64,000 bases of DNA, taken from assembly GCF_000418325.1 (NCBI RefSeq), contig NC_021658.1:4230001-4294000 (forward strand), in the 5' to 3' direction. Shown piece after piece: positions 35,277-43,740 of this stretch. The stretch is from Sorangium cellulosum So0157-2. GTDB lineage: Bacteria; Myxococcota_A; Polyangia; Polyangiales; Polyangiaceae. Position 1 is the stretch's first letter. Every line of letters starts with the position of its first letter. A model generated the notes under the pieces. That model was given only the letters and a program-made list of their open reading frames with translations, was not told where the DNA came from and ran no database searches. Position numbers and translations under genes: made by a program.

Positions 35277-35975
35277 TCAGCGGAGCTGCTCGCGGCGGGG
35301 GGAGGCGCGGGACGCGCCCGCGTCGTCCTCCTCGAACTCCTCGGCGTAGATCCGCGCCGCGGGGTCGGCCGCGCCGTGGCCCGGATCGATGCGGAGCGAG
35401 GGTTGGGGGAAGCGGACGCCGGCCGCCCCCGAGACGCCGGGGAAGGTGTAGAGGATCTCGCCGCGATCGCCGATCTCGACGCCCACGTCGTCGGGGCGCT
35501 CCTTGGCGAGCTCGGTGAGCAGGGCGTCGGCCTCCGGGGCCGGCAGGTCGAGCGCGACGCCGACCTCCTGCGCGGTGAGCGGGCGGCGGCGGTGCGACGC
35601 GAGGGAGAAGATCGCTTGGACCTGCGCGTCGCGGGAGGCCTTCACCCCGGACCGGGAGAGCTTCCGCCCGCTGACGAGGAGGAGCAGGCCGAGCGTCAGG
35701 GCGATGAACCCGATCGGCAAGCCGATCGCGAGGCCGGCGATCGAGCCCGGGAACAGCGCGGCGGCGCCCAGCCCGAGGAGCAGCGCCAGCGCGGTGCCCC
35801 CGATGAGGACCAGCCAGCCGAGCACGCCCGCGACGGCCCCGCCGACCCTGGACGGCTTCCCCGCCAGGCTGACCGACTTGCCCGCGAAGGGCAGGCGCTC
35901 CCGGCCGCACGCGGTGCAGTACGCCGCGAGCCCGCGGTGGATGACCGGCGCGTTCTTTCCGCAATGAGGACACAT
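35277..35975 (-). CDS. Zinc-ribbon, two-helix membrane protein with winged-helix-like domain
   Basis: Protein of 232 aa beginning with a zinc ribbon (MCPHCGKNAPVIHRGLAAYC, then TACG), followed by two transmembrane helices (VAGVLGWLVLIGGTALALLL and IAGLAIGLPIGFIALTLGLL, about residues 48-100). A cytoplasmic domain resembling a winged helix follows (AIFSLASHRRRPLTAQEVGVALDLPAPEADALLTEL, about 125-160). The C-terminus is acidic. The ATG follows GAGAGAG. Function unknown; a membrane-tethered regulator or quality-control protein is plausible. Its zinc ribbon plus membrane layout recalls the gene at 22658-23758. Confidence 0.68.
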   Translation of the reverse strand: MCPHCGKNAPVIHRGLAAYCTACGRERLPFAGKSVSLAGKPSRVGGAVAGVLGWLVLIGGTALALLLGLGAAALFPGSIAGLAIGLPIGFIALTLGLLLLVSGRKLSRSGVKASRDAQVQAIFSLASHRRRPLTAQEVGVALDLPAPEADALLTELAKERPDDVGVEIGDRGEILYTFPGVSGAAGVRFPQPSLRIDPGHGAADPAARIYAEEFEEDDAGASRASPRREQLR

Positions 35976-36153
35976 GACGACTCTCTCCGCGAGCAGCTCT
36001 TCGCGAGCCAGGCTGTAGCGTAGGAACCGAGCCCCCCCACCGCCAGATGTACGATGATGTGCTCTCCAGGTTTTTCGGGGGCATGCCACGGAACGCCGGC
36101 GCGGTGGGGTCCGTCCCGGTGCGACGTGCCCGGCGCGCGCGGGCGCGCGGGCG

Positions 36154-38413
36154 TCAGAGGCCGAGGTAGCGCGCGATCTCGGCGCGGGCCGGGTCGGAGG
36201 CCACGGCGCGCAGGGCCTCGTACCGGCGTTGCCACGCGGCCGCGCTGCCGTCGTCTCCGCGCCACCGCGCCGCTTCGGCCCGGGCGAAGGCGACGTGTCG
36301 GAGCGAGAAGCGGGGGGCGTCGAGCGCGAGGAAGGCGTCGAGCCACACCTCGGCGTCCCCTTCGCCCTCGCCGAGCAGCTGCGCCGCGAGCGCGGCGTAC
36401 GGGACGAGCGCGGGCGGCGCGTCGCCCCGGCGGCGGAGGGCGGCGTAGCGGAGCGCGCGGCGCGTGGCCGGCGGCGCGTCGCGCGCGGCGCTCCAGGCCG
36501 CGAGCGCGCGCGCGAATGCCGGCTGGTCGCCGCGCGCCCAGGGCGCGTCGAGGCGCGCGAAGCCGACCCAGGGCCACGCGGCCGAGAGGTCCGCCGGCAG
36601 CAGCGCGGGCGGGCCGCCCTGCCGGAGCGGCGAGCCGCCCTCGGAGGGGGCGAGGGCGAGCCGGGTCCACCGCGCGCGCGCCTCGAGCAGCGCGAGCCCC
36701 GGCGGCGCGTCGCCGGCGCCCGCCGCGCGCGCGGCCGCGGCGGCCTCGTCGGCGAGCACCGCCGCGCGCGCGGCGTCGAGCCGGCGCCCCAGCGAGGCGA
36801 GGAGCTCGGCGCGCTGCAGGTGCACGGCCGCGCGGAGGGCCGGCGGCGCCGCGGCGAGATCGACGCGCTCGATGAGGTCGAGCGCGCGCGCGCGATCGCC
36901 CGCGAGGGTCCACGCGCTCGATCGCGCGAGCGCGCGGGCCGCTTCCGGCGCGAGCTCCGGGGCGAGCGCGCCGAGGCGGTCCAGGGCGTCGATCGCGCGG
37001 GCCGCGTCGCCCTCGAGGGCGAGCTCGCGCGCGGCCTTCAGCGCGAGGGCTCCCGCGGCGGCGCGCAGGGCGTCGCCGTCGGACGGCGACAGCTCGGGGG
37101 CGGCGGCCAGCTCGGCGGCGCGCGCCGCTGCGCGCGCGCGCAGCGAGCCGGCGACCACGGGCCTCGCGAGCCCGCGCTCCGGCAGCCAGTCGAGCGCGCG
37201 CAGCGAGCCCGCGCTCCGCGAGAGCGCCGCGCCGGCAGCCGCGCGGGCCGGGGCAGCGCCGGCTCCGGCGCCGACCACGACGGCGTCCGCGCCGGCCGTC
37301 TCGGTCCCGTCGCCCTCCGGCCGCGCGAGCGCGGCGGCCTCGACGGCGTCGAGCGCGCCGTCCTCCGCCAGCGCCACGGCGAGCAGATCGCCGCGGGCGT
37401 CCGGATCGAGCGCGTCGGCGGAGACGAGCAGGTCCCGGATCGCGCGCGCGGCGCGCCCCTTCGCGTCGGCGGCGTCCTCGCGGGCGGCGGCGAGGCGCGC
37501 GCTGCGCGAGCCGCGCCTCCACGGCGTCGGCCACGCCGGCCTCGGGGGCCTCCGGCATCGGCGGCGGCTCCACGCCGGCCCGGGCAGCGCAGGCGACGAG
37601 GACGGCGCGGACCTCGCCCCAGTCGCGCGCCATGCCCGCGTGGCGCTTCGAGGCCCGGTCGTCCTGGATCAGCGTCAGGAGCTCGGCGCCGCGCTTCGCG
37701 TCCGCGCTCGCGCCGAGGCAGAGGATCGCGGCGACCGTCGTGCGCAGATCCTCGTCGCGGGGGTCCATCCCCGCGTAGCCGTTCGCGATCGCGATCGCGC
37801 GCGGCAGGTCGCCCTCGGCGAGCGCCGCGCGGAGGGTCTGCACGCGCACGTGCCAGTCGGGCCAGCGATCCGGCTGCCCGAGGAGCGCGCGGCGGTCGCC
37901 GAGCCGCGCCGCCTCGCGCGCGAGGCTCGGCGCGCCGCGCGAGGGCCCCAGCTCGTCGAACGTGATGCGCCTGGAGCCGGCGGCGACCGTGGCCTCGGCC
38001 GTCGCCACCGCCTCGGTCGCCCTGGCGAGCGCCGCGCCGTCCGGCCGGCCGACGGCGGCGTCGACGTACTCGGCGACCGCGGCGCGCACGCCGAGCTCCT
38101 CGGCCAGCGCGCTCGCCGCGCCGTAGGTCCACGGCAGCCGCGACGGCAGCGCGAACCAGCGGATCTCGGGCCGGCAGTCGGGGAGCGCGGGGCCGCGCGG
38201 CGCCTCGATCGACGCGAGGCACGCCGCGGCGCTGCGCCTGCCGGCGAAGACCACCGCGACGGGCGCGAGGAGCACGAACACGAAGAGCGCCACGGCCGCC
38301 GTGGCGAGCACCAGGACGAGGGCGCGCTGCCAGCGCGGCCGCGCGGCCGCGGCGCCGCGGTGCAGGAGGGAGCCGTCGCCCTCGCGGGGCCGTGTCGTGG
38401 GCTGCGCGCGCAC
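36154..38413 (-). CDS. Ala/Arg-rich membrane-anchored helical protein with broken reading frame
   Basis: Two same-strand frames join into one protein. The first runs from GTG 38413 through a transmembrane helix (ALVLVLATAAVALFVFVLL, about residues 34-52) to EAGVADAVEARLAQRA near 37495. The second continues without a start codon from LAAAREDAADAKGRAARAI (37494) to the stop at 36154 (EIARYLGL). One base too many, or two too few, lies in 37492-37510. Beyond this point the first frame turns into Arg-rich out-of-frame sequence. The product would be about 750 aa, helical and TPR-like, with an extracytoplasmic tail. Either a real recent frameshift or a sequencing error in a GC-rich stretch. No specific function recognised. 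Confidence 0.65.
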
Positions 38414-38493
38414 GGGACCGCTATTAGCCCACGGCACGGCCGAGCGACACTGCCTCGGCGGCGCGGCCCGCCGCGTCGGGCCGGCGCGCGGCG

Positions 38494-39342
38494 CTACGGA
38501 GCGCTGCGGCTCTCGCCGGCCGCGGCCTCCGGGGCGAGCAGCGCCCCGGCGAGATCGGCGACCGCCGACAGATCCTCGACGCGGTCGACCTCGAGCTCGA
38601 GTCCGCGGGCGAGCTGCGGCGCGCTGGCGAGGGCGACCTCGGCGACGGTGAGCGTCCTCCCGGTGAGCTGGTGGAGCGACGTCACGCCGTGCTCGCGGAT
38701 GCCGCAGGGCACGATCAGCTCGAACGCCCTGAGGTCCACCGCGATGTTGAGCGCGAAGCCGTGCATCGTGAGCCAGCGCGAGAGGCGCACGCCGATCGCG
38801 CCGAGCTTGGCGAGCTCGCCCGCCCACGCGGAGCCGCCCCACTGCTCCGGGGCCGCGCGATCGACCCAGACGCCGATCATCCCGTCGACCACGCCGGCCT
38901 CGACGTAGTGCTCGCGCGCGAGCAGGATCATCACCTCCGCGAGCGACCGCACGTACCTGCGCACGTCGCACCGGTCCGGCCGGAGATCGAGCAGCGGGTA
39001 GCACACGAGCTGGCCGGGGCCGTGGTAGGTGACGTCGCCCCCGCGGCCCGTCGCGACGAGGTCGATGTCGCGCTCGCTCAGCGCGCCGGAGTCGAGCAGC
39101 ACGTTCTCCGGGTTCGCCCGCGGGCCGAGCGTGATGACGGGGTCGTGCTCCAGGAGCAGGATCGTGTCGCCGATGCGCCCCTCGGCGCGCGCCTCGACGA
39201 GCTGCTTCTGCAGATCGTGGATCGGGGCGTAGCGGCGCCGGCCGATCCACACGGCGCGCGCGCGCCGCGGCTTCGGCGGCCCGAGCTCGGCGCCCTGGTC
39301 CCGCGGGGGCTCTAGGAGATCGCGGAGCGAGGTGGTCGGCAT
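38494..39342 (-). CDS. lipB: Lipoyl(octanoyl) transferase
   Basis: Transfers octanoate from octanoyl-ACP to the lipoyl domains of 2-oxoacid dehydrogenases and GcvH, the first step of lipoate synthesis. 282 aa. Family motifs: LLLEHDPVITLGPRANPEN, TGRGGDVTYHGPGQLVCYPL, the catalytic lysine region KLGAIGVRLSRWLTMHGFAL and the catalytic cysteine in IVPCGIREHGVTSL. About 25 residues at the N-terminus and 30 at the C-terminus extend beyond the E. coli enzyme. It starts three bases after the HD-GYP regulator stop, so the two share a transcript. lipA is not in the window. Confidence 0.95.
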   Translation of the reverse strand: MPTTSLRDLLEPPRDQGAELGPPKPRRARAVWIGRRRYAPIHDLQKQLVEARAEGRIGDTILLLEHDPVITLGPRANPENVLLDSGALSERDIDLVATGRGGDVTYHGPGQLVCYPLLDLRPDRCDVRRYVRSLAEVMILLAREHYVEAGVVDGMIGVWVDRAAPEQWGGSAWAGELAKLGAIGVRLSRWLTMHGFALNIAVDLRAFELIVPCGIREHGVTSLHQLTGRTLTVAEVALASAPQLARGLELEVDRVEDLSAVADLAGALLAPEAAAGESRSAP

Positions 39343-39345
39343 GGT

Positions 39346-40833
39346 CTACTCCGGGACCTTTTCGCCGCGCGCGCGCCGCTCGTCGCGGTAGGCCTCGATG
39401 TGCGTCGTGAAGCTCGCCGCGACCTCGGGGTCGAACTGCGAGCCCGAGCACCGCTCGATCTCGGCCACCGCGACCTCGTGCGGGAGCGCCCGGCGGTACG
39501 AGCGGTCGCTCGTCATCGCGTCGTACGTGTCGGCCACCGAGATGATGCGCGCGATGATCGGGATCTCGTTGCCCCGCATCCGGAGCGGGTAGCCGCGCCC
39601 GTCCCAGCGCTCGTGGTGCAGGTGCACGCCGGGGATGAGCGGGTGCAGGAACTTGATCGGATCGAGGATGTCGCGCCCGTAGACGGGGTGCCGCTTGAAC
39701 ACCTCGTACTCGTCGTTCGTGAGCTTGCCCGGCTTGTTCAGGTTGAGCACGCACCCGATCTTGCCGATGTCGTGCATGAGCGCGCTCTGCCGGACGATCT
39801 CGATCTCGTGCGGGCCGAGGCCGAGCTGCTGCGCGAGCATCACCGCGTAGACGGCGACCCGATCCGAGTGGCCCGCGGTGTAGCGGTCCATCTTGTCGAT
39901 CGCCTTGGCGAGCCCCTCGATCGTCTGCTGGAACGTCGCCTGGAGGTCCTGGTAGAGGCGCGCGTTCTCGATCGCCGCCGCGGCGCGCGAGCCGATGATG
40001 CTGAGCAGCTTGCGCTGCCCCTCGTCGAAGCGCTTCGTCCGCGTGAACGACGCGACGGCGACGAAGCCCATCAGCCGCTTCTGGATGCGGAGCGGCACCG
40101 CGACCAGCGACTGGAGCGGCAGCGACGGCTCCGCCGCGAAGAACCTGAGCCCCTTCATGCCCTGCTCGAGGAGCAGCGCCTCGGGGCGGAAATGATCGAG
40201 CACGAGCGCCGGATCGAGCCGGCCGAGATCGGCCTCCGGCGGGAGCGACGGGCCGCGGAGGTGCTGCCGCTCGAAGAAGCTCCCCTCGCCGTCGTCGAGC
40301 CAGGTCGAGATGAGATCGCCGCGCACCTCGTGCAGGCAGCTGTCCGCGACGGTCTCGAGCACCTGGTCGAGCGAGAGGCTCGCCGCGATCGCCTCGCTCA
40401 CCTTGTAGAGCGACACCGCCTCGCGCAGCCGGATGTTCTCGGCGGCCATCCGCTGCTTCTCGATGCCGCGCTGGACGACGTGCACCACCTCGTCCAGCTT
40501 GAACGGCTTGAGCACGTAGTCGTAGGCGCCGCGCTTCATGGCGTCGATCGCGGTCTCGACGGTGCCGAAGCCCGTCATGATGACCGTGAGCGCGTTCGGC
40601 GCCGTCTTGCCGATCTCGTCCAGCAGCGCGATGCCGCCCATCCGCGGCATCTTGAGGTCGCTGATCACGAGGTCGTAATGACCCTTCGTGAGCTCGCTCA
40701 GCGCGCTGGTGCCGTCCTCCGCAGTGCGGACGTAGTAGCCTTCCATGCCGAGGAAGTCGGCCAGCATGTCGCGGATCACCTTCTCGTCGTCCACGACGAG
40801 GATGCGAGGGCGGTCTTCTGGAAACGTGGACAT
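39346..40833 (-). CDS. Response regulator with GAF and HD-GYP domains (c-di-GMP phosphodiesterase)
   Basis: Three-domain signalling protein of 495 aa. Receiver domain, residues 10-125: ILVVDDEKVIRD, phosphoacceptor Asp in DLVISDLKMP, Lys in YVLKPF. GAF-like domain, about 160-310. HD-GYP domain, about 315-490: TAGHSDRVAVYAVMLAQQLG, LMHDIGKIG, HHERWDGRGYP and ARIISVADTYDAMTSDRSYR, with all metal-ligand residues present, so it should hydrolyse cyclic di-GMP. Start MSTFPEDRP is placed at the receiver domain. No histidine kinase is adjacent. It precedes lipB with a three-base gap, an odd partnership probably reflecting shared transcription rather than function. Confidence 0.93.
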   Translation of the reverse strand: MSTFPEDRPRILVVDDEKVIRDMLADFLGMEGYYVRTAEDGTSALSELTKGHYDLVISDLKMPRMGGIALLDEIGKTAPNALTVIMTGFGTVETAIDAMKRGAYDYVLKPFKLDEVVHVVQRGIEKQRMAAENIRLREAVSLYKVSEAIAASLSLDQVLETVADSCLHEVRGDLISTWLDDGEGSFFERQHLRGPSLPPEADLGRLDPALVLDHFRPEALLLEQGMKGLRFFAAEPSLPLQSLVAVPLRIQKRLMGFVAVASFTRTKRFDEGQRKLLSIIGSRAAAAIENARLYQDLQATFQQTIEGLAKAIDKMDRYTAGHSDRVAVYAVMLAQQLGLGPHEIEIVRQSALMHDIGKIGCVLNLNKPGKLTNDEYEVFKRHPVYGRDILDPIKFLHPLIPGVHLHHERWDGRGYPLRMRGNEIPIIARIISVADTYDAMTSDRSYRRALPHEVAVAEIERCSGSQFDPEVAASFTTHIEAYRDERRARGEKVPE

Positions 40834-41085
40834 GCGGCCGTCAAGCCTACCAGATCCGCTCGCAGCCCATCGGTCCAAGGTGGGCGGGTCGGGCACACGG
40901 ACGGACCCGCGCCCCGCGAGGACCGGTCTACCTGAGGCGCTGAGGTAAGGCGGACGGCGCCTCGGGTTCGGGTAGGGGAGCGACGCGGCCGCCGACCGCG
41001 AGCGAGGTGATCGCGACGGGAGCGCCGCGGCCGCCGACCGCGGCGGCCGACCGGCTGCGCGCGCGGGAGCGGCGGCGCGGGCCGC

Positions 41086-43383
41086 TCAGTCCTCGTCGCC
41101 GGTCGAGATGATGGGGTGCCGGATGGTCCGGGGCGACTCGTCCAGATCCGGGACGCGGATCGAGATGGGCCCGGGGCTGCGGATGGAGGGGGGCGGCGCG
41201 GACTCGGAGTCCTCGGTGCGCAGCGGGATCATCCTGCTGCTCGGAGCGGGCTCGTCCGTGGCCGTCGTCAGCACCGCGACGGCCCGCTGCTCGCCGAGGG
41301 CGTGCTTCTGCTCGAGGAAGCGCAGGACCGACGGGCCGGTCGAGCGCTCGAGCGCCGAGCGCAGGTCGCCGGGCAGCGTCGACTCGATGATCATCTTCAC
41401 GCCGGTGCGGGGGTGCTCGATCTCGATGCGCACGAGGTGCACGAACGAGCGGTCGAGCCCGTGCTTCTCCTCGAAGTAGCGGTTCGTGGGCACGTGGCCG
41501 TAGCGCTCGTCGCCGAGGATCGGGTGGCCGATCGCGGCGAGGTGCCGCCGGATCTGGTGCGTGCGCCCGCCGTCCGGGATGACGCGGAGGATCGAGTGGC
41601 CCGAGGCGACGGCGAGGCGGCGGTACCGCGTGCGCGCGGTGTACGTGCGCGTCCCCTCGCGGAGGTCGCGGGTGATCGCGCCCTTGCCCGGGGTCACGCC
41701 CTTGGCCGCGGCCAGGTAGATGAGGCGCCCCGTCTTCGTGAGCGCCTCGCCCCAGCGCGCCGCTGCCTCCTCGTTTCGCGCGAGCATGACCAGGCCGCTC
41801 GTGCCCGGATCCAGCGCGTGCACGACGACGGGCGTCGTGGTGTTGCCCGGGATGCGGGCGCAGCGGGCGAGCAGCGAGCCGAGGTACTCCGGCTGCGGGG
41901 CCACCGGCTCGTGCGGGCCCTTCTCGACGACCAGCACGCCGTCGTCGTCGTAGATCACCTTCGGCGCCGGCGGGGGCGTCCTGCGGAGGGCGGCGATCGT
42001 CTCGATCTCCTCCGTGAGCGGGATCATGTCGAGCGGCGTGAGCTCCGTCGACGAGTACCCGAGGCGGCAGAAGTGATCGAGGTCGCGCGCGAGCGTGTCG
42101 GGATCGCACGAGACGTAGACGAGCAGCGGCGCGCCGAGGCGCGCGATCGCCTCGCGCGCGGTCGGGGAGACGCCGCGGCGCGGCGGGTTCACCACGATGC
42201 CGTCGAACTTCTCCGAGCCGTTGACGAGGGAGCTCACGATCTCCGAGACGTCGCCGGTGCGCACCTCCACGCGCTGGCTCAGCCCCTGGGCCTCGGCCGC
42301 CGCGCGGGCGTTCGCCGCCGCGGGCGCGAAGGACTCGACCATCAGGACGCGGTTGCCGCCCTGCGCCAGGGCGAGCGAGATCGCGCCCGAGCCGCCGTAC
42401 AGATCGAGGATGCGCGGCGGCTCCTTGCGCCGGGAGGCCGGGCCCATCGGGGCCTCGCCCTCGATCACGGGCCCGTCGTTCTCGAGCGACGCGATCTCGC
42501 GGAGCAGGAGGGCGTGCACGCGCGCGGCCTGCGAGCGGTGCGCCTGCACGAACGAGCCGAACGCGGCGACGTGATAGGTCTGCCCGATCCGGTCCTCCGC
42601 GTGCGAGACGCCGTCGAGCACGATCGTCTCGGGGCCGAGGATCTGCGGCGCCTCCGCGTCGTGGAAGTTCGCCGCGACGCCGATGACGCGGGGGAGCATC
42701 GGGCGGATGGCGCGGCCTGCCTCGCGCAGCTCGTCGCGCGTGCACGCGCGCTCGCGCTGGAGGACGAACGTGATCAGCACGAACGCCGGGTTGTCCTCGG
42801 TCGCGCCCATCTCCGCGTAGAGCGGCGTGCCGGGCGCGAGGTGGACCTCGCGCAGGTCGAGGGCGCGGAGCACGCCGCCGCGCGCCGGATCGTACGGCAA
42901 GAGCAGCGGCCGGACCTCCGGCGGCGGGGACGCGATCAGCTCGCGCAGCCGCGAGGTCACCGCCGCGAGGGCCGGGGCGAGGACCCGGCAGCCCGGGATG
43001 TCGACGACCTCGTGATGCCCTGTGCGGCCGTACAGCCCGATCGCGCCGGAGGACGCGACGATGAGCTTCGCTCGGCCGCGGTAGCCGGTGATCGGATCAG
43101 CCGGGATGACCGGGCTCGTCTGGAGCAGCTCGAGCGACGGGTAGTGCGCGGCCGCGGACACGACCCTCGCGCGCTTCGTGCTGAGCTGCTCTGCGTAATC
43201 GCCCGCGATGAGCGGACAGCCCGCGCACTCGACCGAGTGCACGCACTCGATCAACGTGTTCGGGATCTCGCCTGCCTTCAATGTGCGCCGCACGGGCCCG
43301 GACAAAACGCCGCCGCCCGATCCCTCTGCGCCGGTGCTCTCGCCCAGCCCGTGCGGTTCTTCGATACCTGCGCCGGAAGCCAT
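41086..43383 (-). CDS. Fusion of RumA/RlmD-like rRNA m5U methyltransferase and RluA-family pseudouridine synthase
   Basis: 765-aa protein joining two RNA-modifying enzymes. Residues about 40-480: TrmA/RlmD-type uracil-C5 methyltransferase with an N-terminal Cys cluster (CVHSVECAGC) like the RumA iron-sulphur site, SAM loop RILDLYGGSGAISLAL, VVNPPRRGVSP and catalytic Cys in VYVSCDPDTLARDL. Residues about 490-690: RluA-like synthase with HALDPGTSGLVMLARN, where the usual HRLD has Ala for Arg but keeps the catalytic Asp, and DGGRTHQIRRHLAAIGHPILGDERYG. A Ser/Pro-rich tail (about 700-765) follows. No TRAM domain is obvious. Start at ATG 43383; the much longer open frame upstream is an artefact of GC-rich sequence overlapping the PEGA gene. 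Confidence 0.88.
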   Translation of the reverse strand: MASGAGIEEPHGLGESTGAEGSGGGVLSGPVRRTLKAGEIPNTLIECVHSVECAGCPLIAGDYAEQLSTKRARVVSAAAHYPSLELLQTSPVIPADPITGYRGRAKLIVASSGAIGLYGRTGHHEVVDIPGCRVLAPALAAVTSRLRELIASPPPEVRPLLLPYDPARGGVLRALDLREVHLAPGTPLYAEMGATEDNPAFVLITFVLQRERACTRDELREAGRAIRPMLPRVIGVAANFHDAEAPQILGPETIVLDGVSHAEDRIGQTYHVAAFGSFVQAHRSQAARVHALLLREIASLENDGPVIEGEAPMGPASRRKEPPRILDLYGGSGAISLALAQGGNRVLMVESFAPAAANARAAAEAQGLSQRVEVRTGDVSEIVSSLVNGSEKFDGIVVNPPRRGVSPTAREAIARLGAPLLVYVSCDPDTLARDLDHFCRLGYSSTELTPLDMIPLTEEIETIAALRRTPPPAPKVIYDDDGVLVVEKGPHEPVAPQPEYLGSLLARCARIPGNTTTPVVVHALDPGTSGLVMLARNEEAAARWGEALTKTGRLIYLAAAKGVTPGKGAITRDLREGTRTYTARTRYRRLAVASGHSILRVIPDGGRTHQIRRHLAAIGHPILGDERYGHVPTNRYFEEKHGLDRSFVHLVRIEIEHPRTGVKMIIESTLPGDLRSALERSTGPSVLRFLEQKHALGEQRAVAVLTTATDEPAPSSRMIPLRTEDSESAPPPSIRSPGPISIRVPDLDESPRTIRHPIISTGDED

Positions 43384-43740
43384 TCCGGGGGAGCTTACAG
43401 GGGCTCTCGGCCAGCGTCGAAGGTGTAAAGAGAAGTCCGTCGAGCTTTTCGTCTGCAGCGCTTCGACGTTCCGGGCGCGCTTCCGGGGGCGCTCGGGATC
43501 CCCGAAAAGCCGCGTGTCTCCCCGGCGGCCTTCGCGAGCGCCCGGACGGCGGGCCGTCCAGGCCGCGTTCGCTCCGTCGAGGCGGCCCGAGCCGAGGTAA
43601 GGAGCGGCGCGAGGCGCCGCCACATTGGCGCCCGCGCTGCTCCTTAACCTCGGGCCGCCGTGCCGTTCGCGACATCCGTAGGCGCAAATGGCGCGTCCGT
43701 CCCGCGCGCGCCGTGGATGAGGTGGTAGACTGAGCGCCTC
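43384..43740. other. Divergent intergenic region with large inverted repeat
   Basis: 357 bp between the divergent methyltransferase fusion and PEGA-protein genes. It holds the inverted repeat at 43581-43659; no gene is recognised. Confidence 0.5.
43581..43659. promoter_or_regulatory. Large imperfect inverted repeat
   Basis: GGCGGCCCGAG (43581-43591) pairs perfectly with CTCGGGCCGCC (43649-43659), and TAAGGAGC (43598-43605) with GCTCCTTA (43639-43646), forming a 19-bp interrupted stem around a GC-rich loop. It sits about 80 bp upstream of the PEGA gene. Could be an operator, a structured leader or a small RNA hairpin. Confidence 0.5.

Noticed and set aside
35696..39754. Single 1352-residue protein over the frameshifted gene and lipB
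   Set aside because: Only its middle (the first part of the frameshifted gene) is coding; the rest overlaps lipB and other genes in wrong frames.
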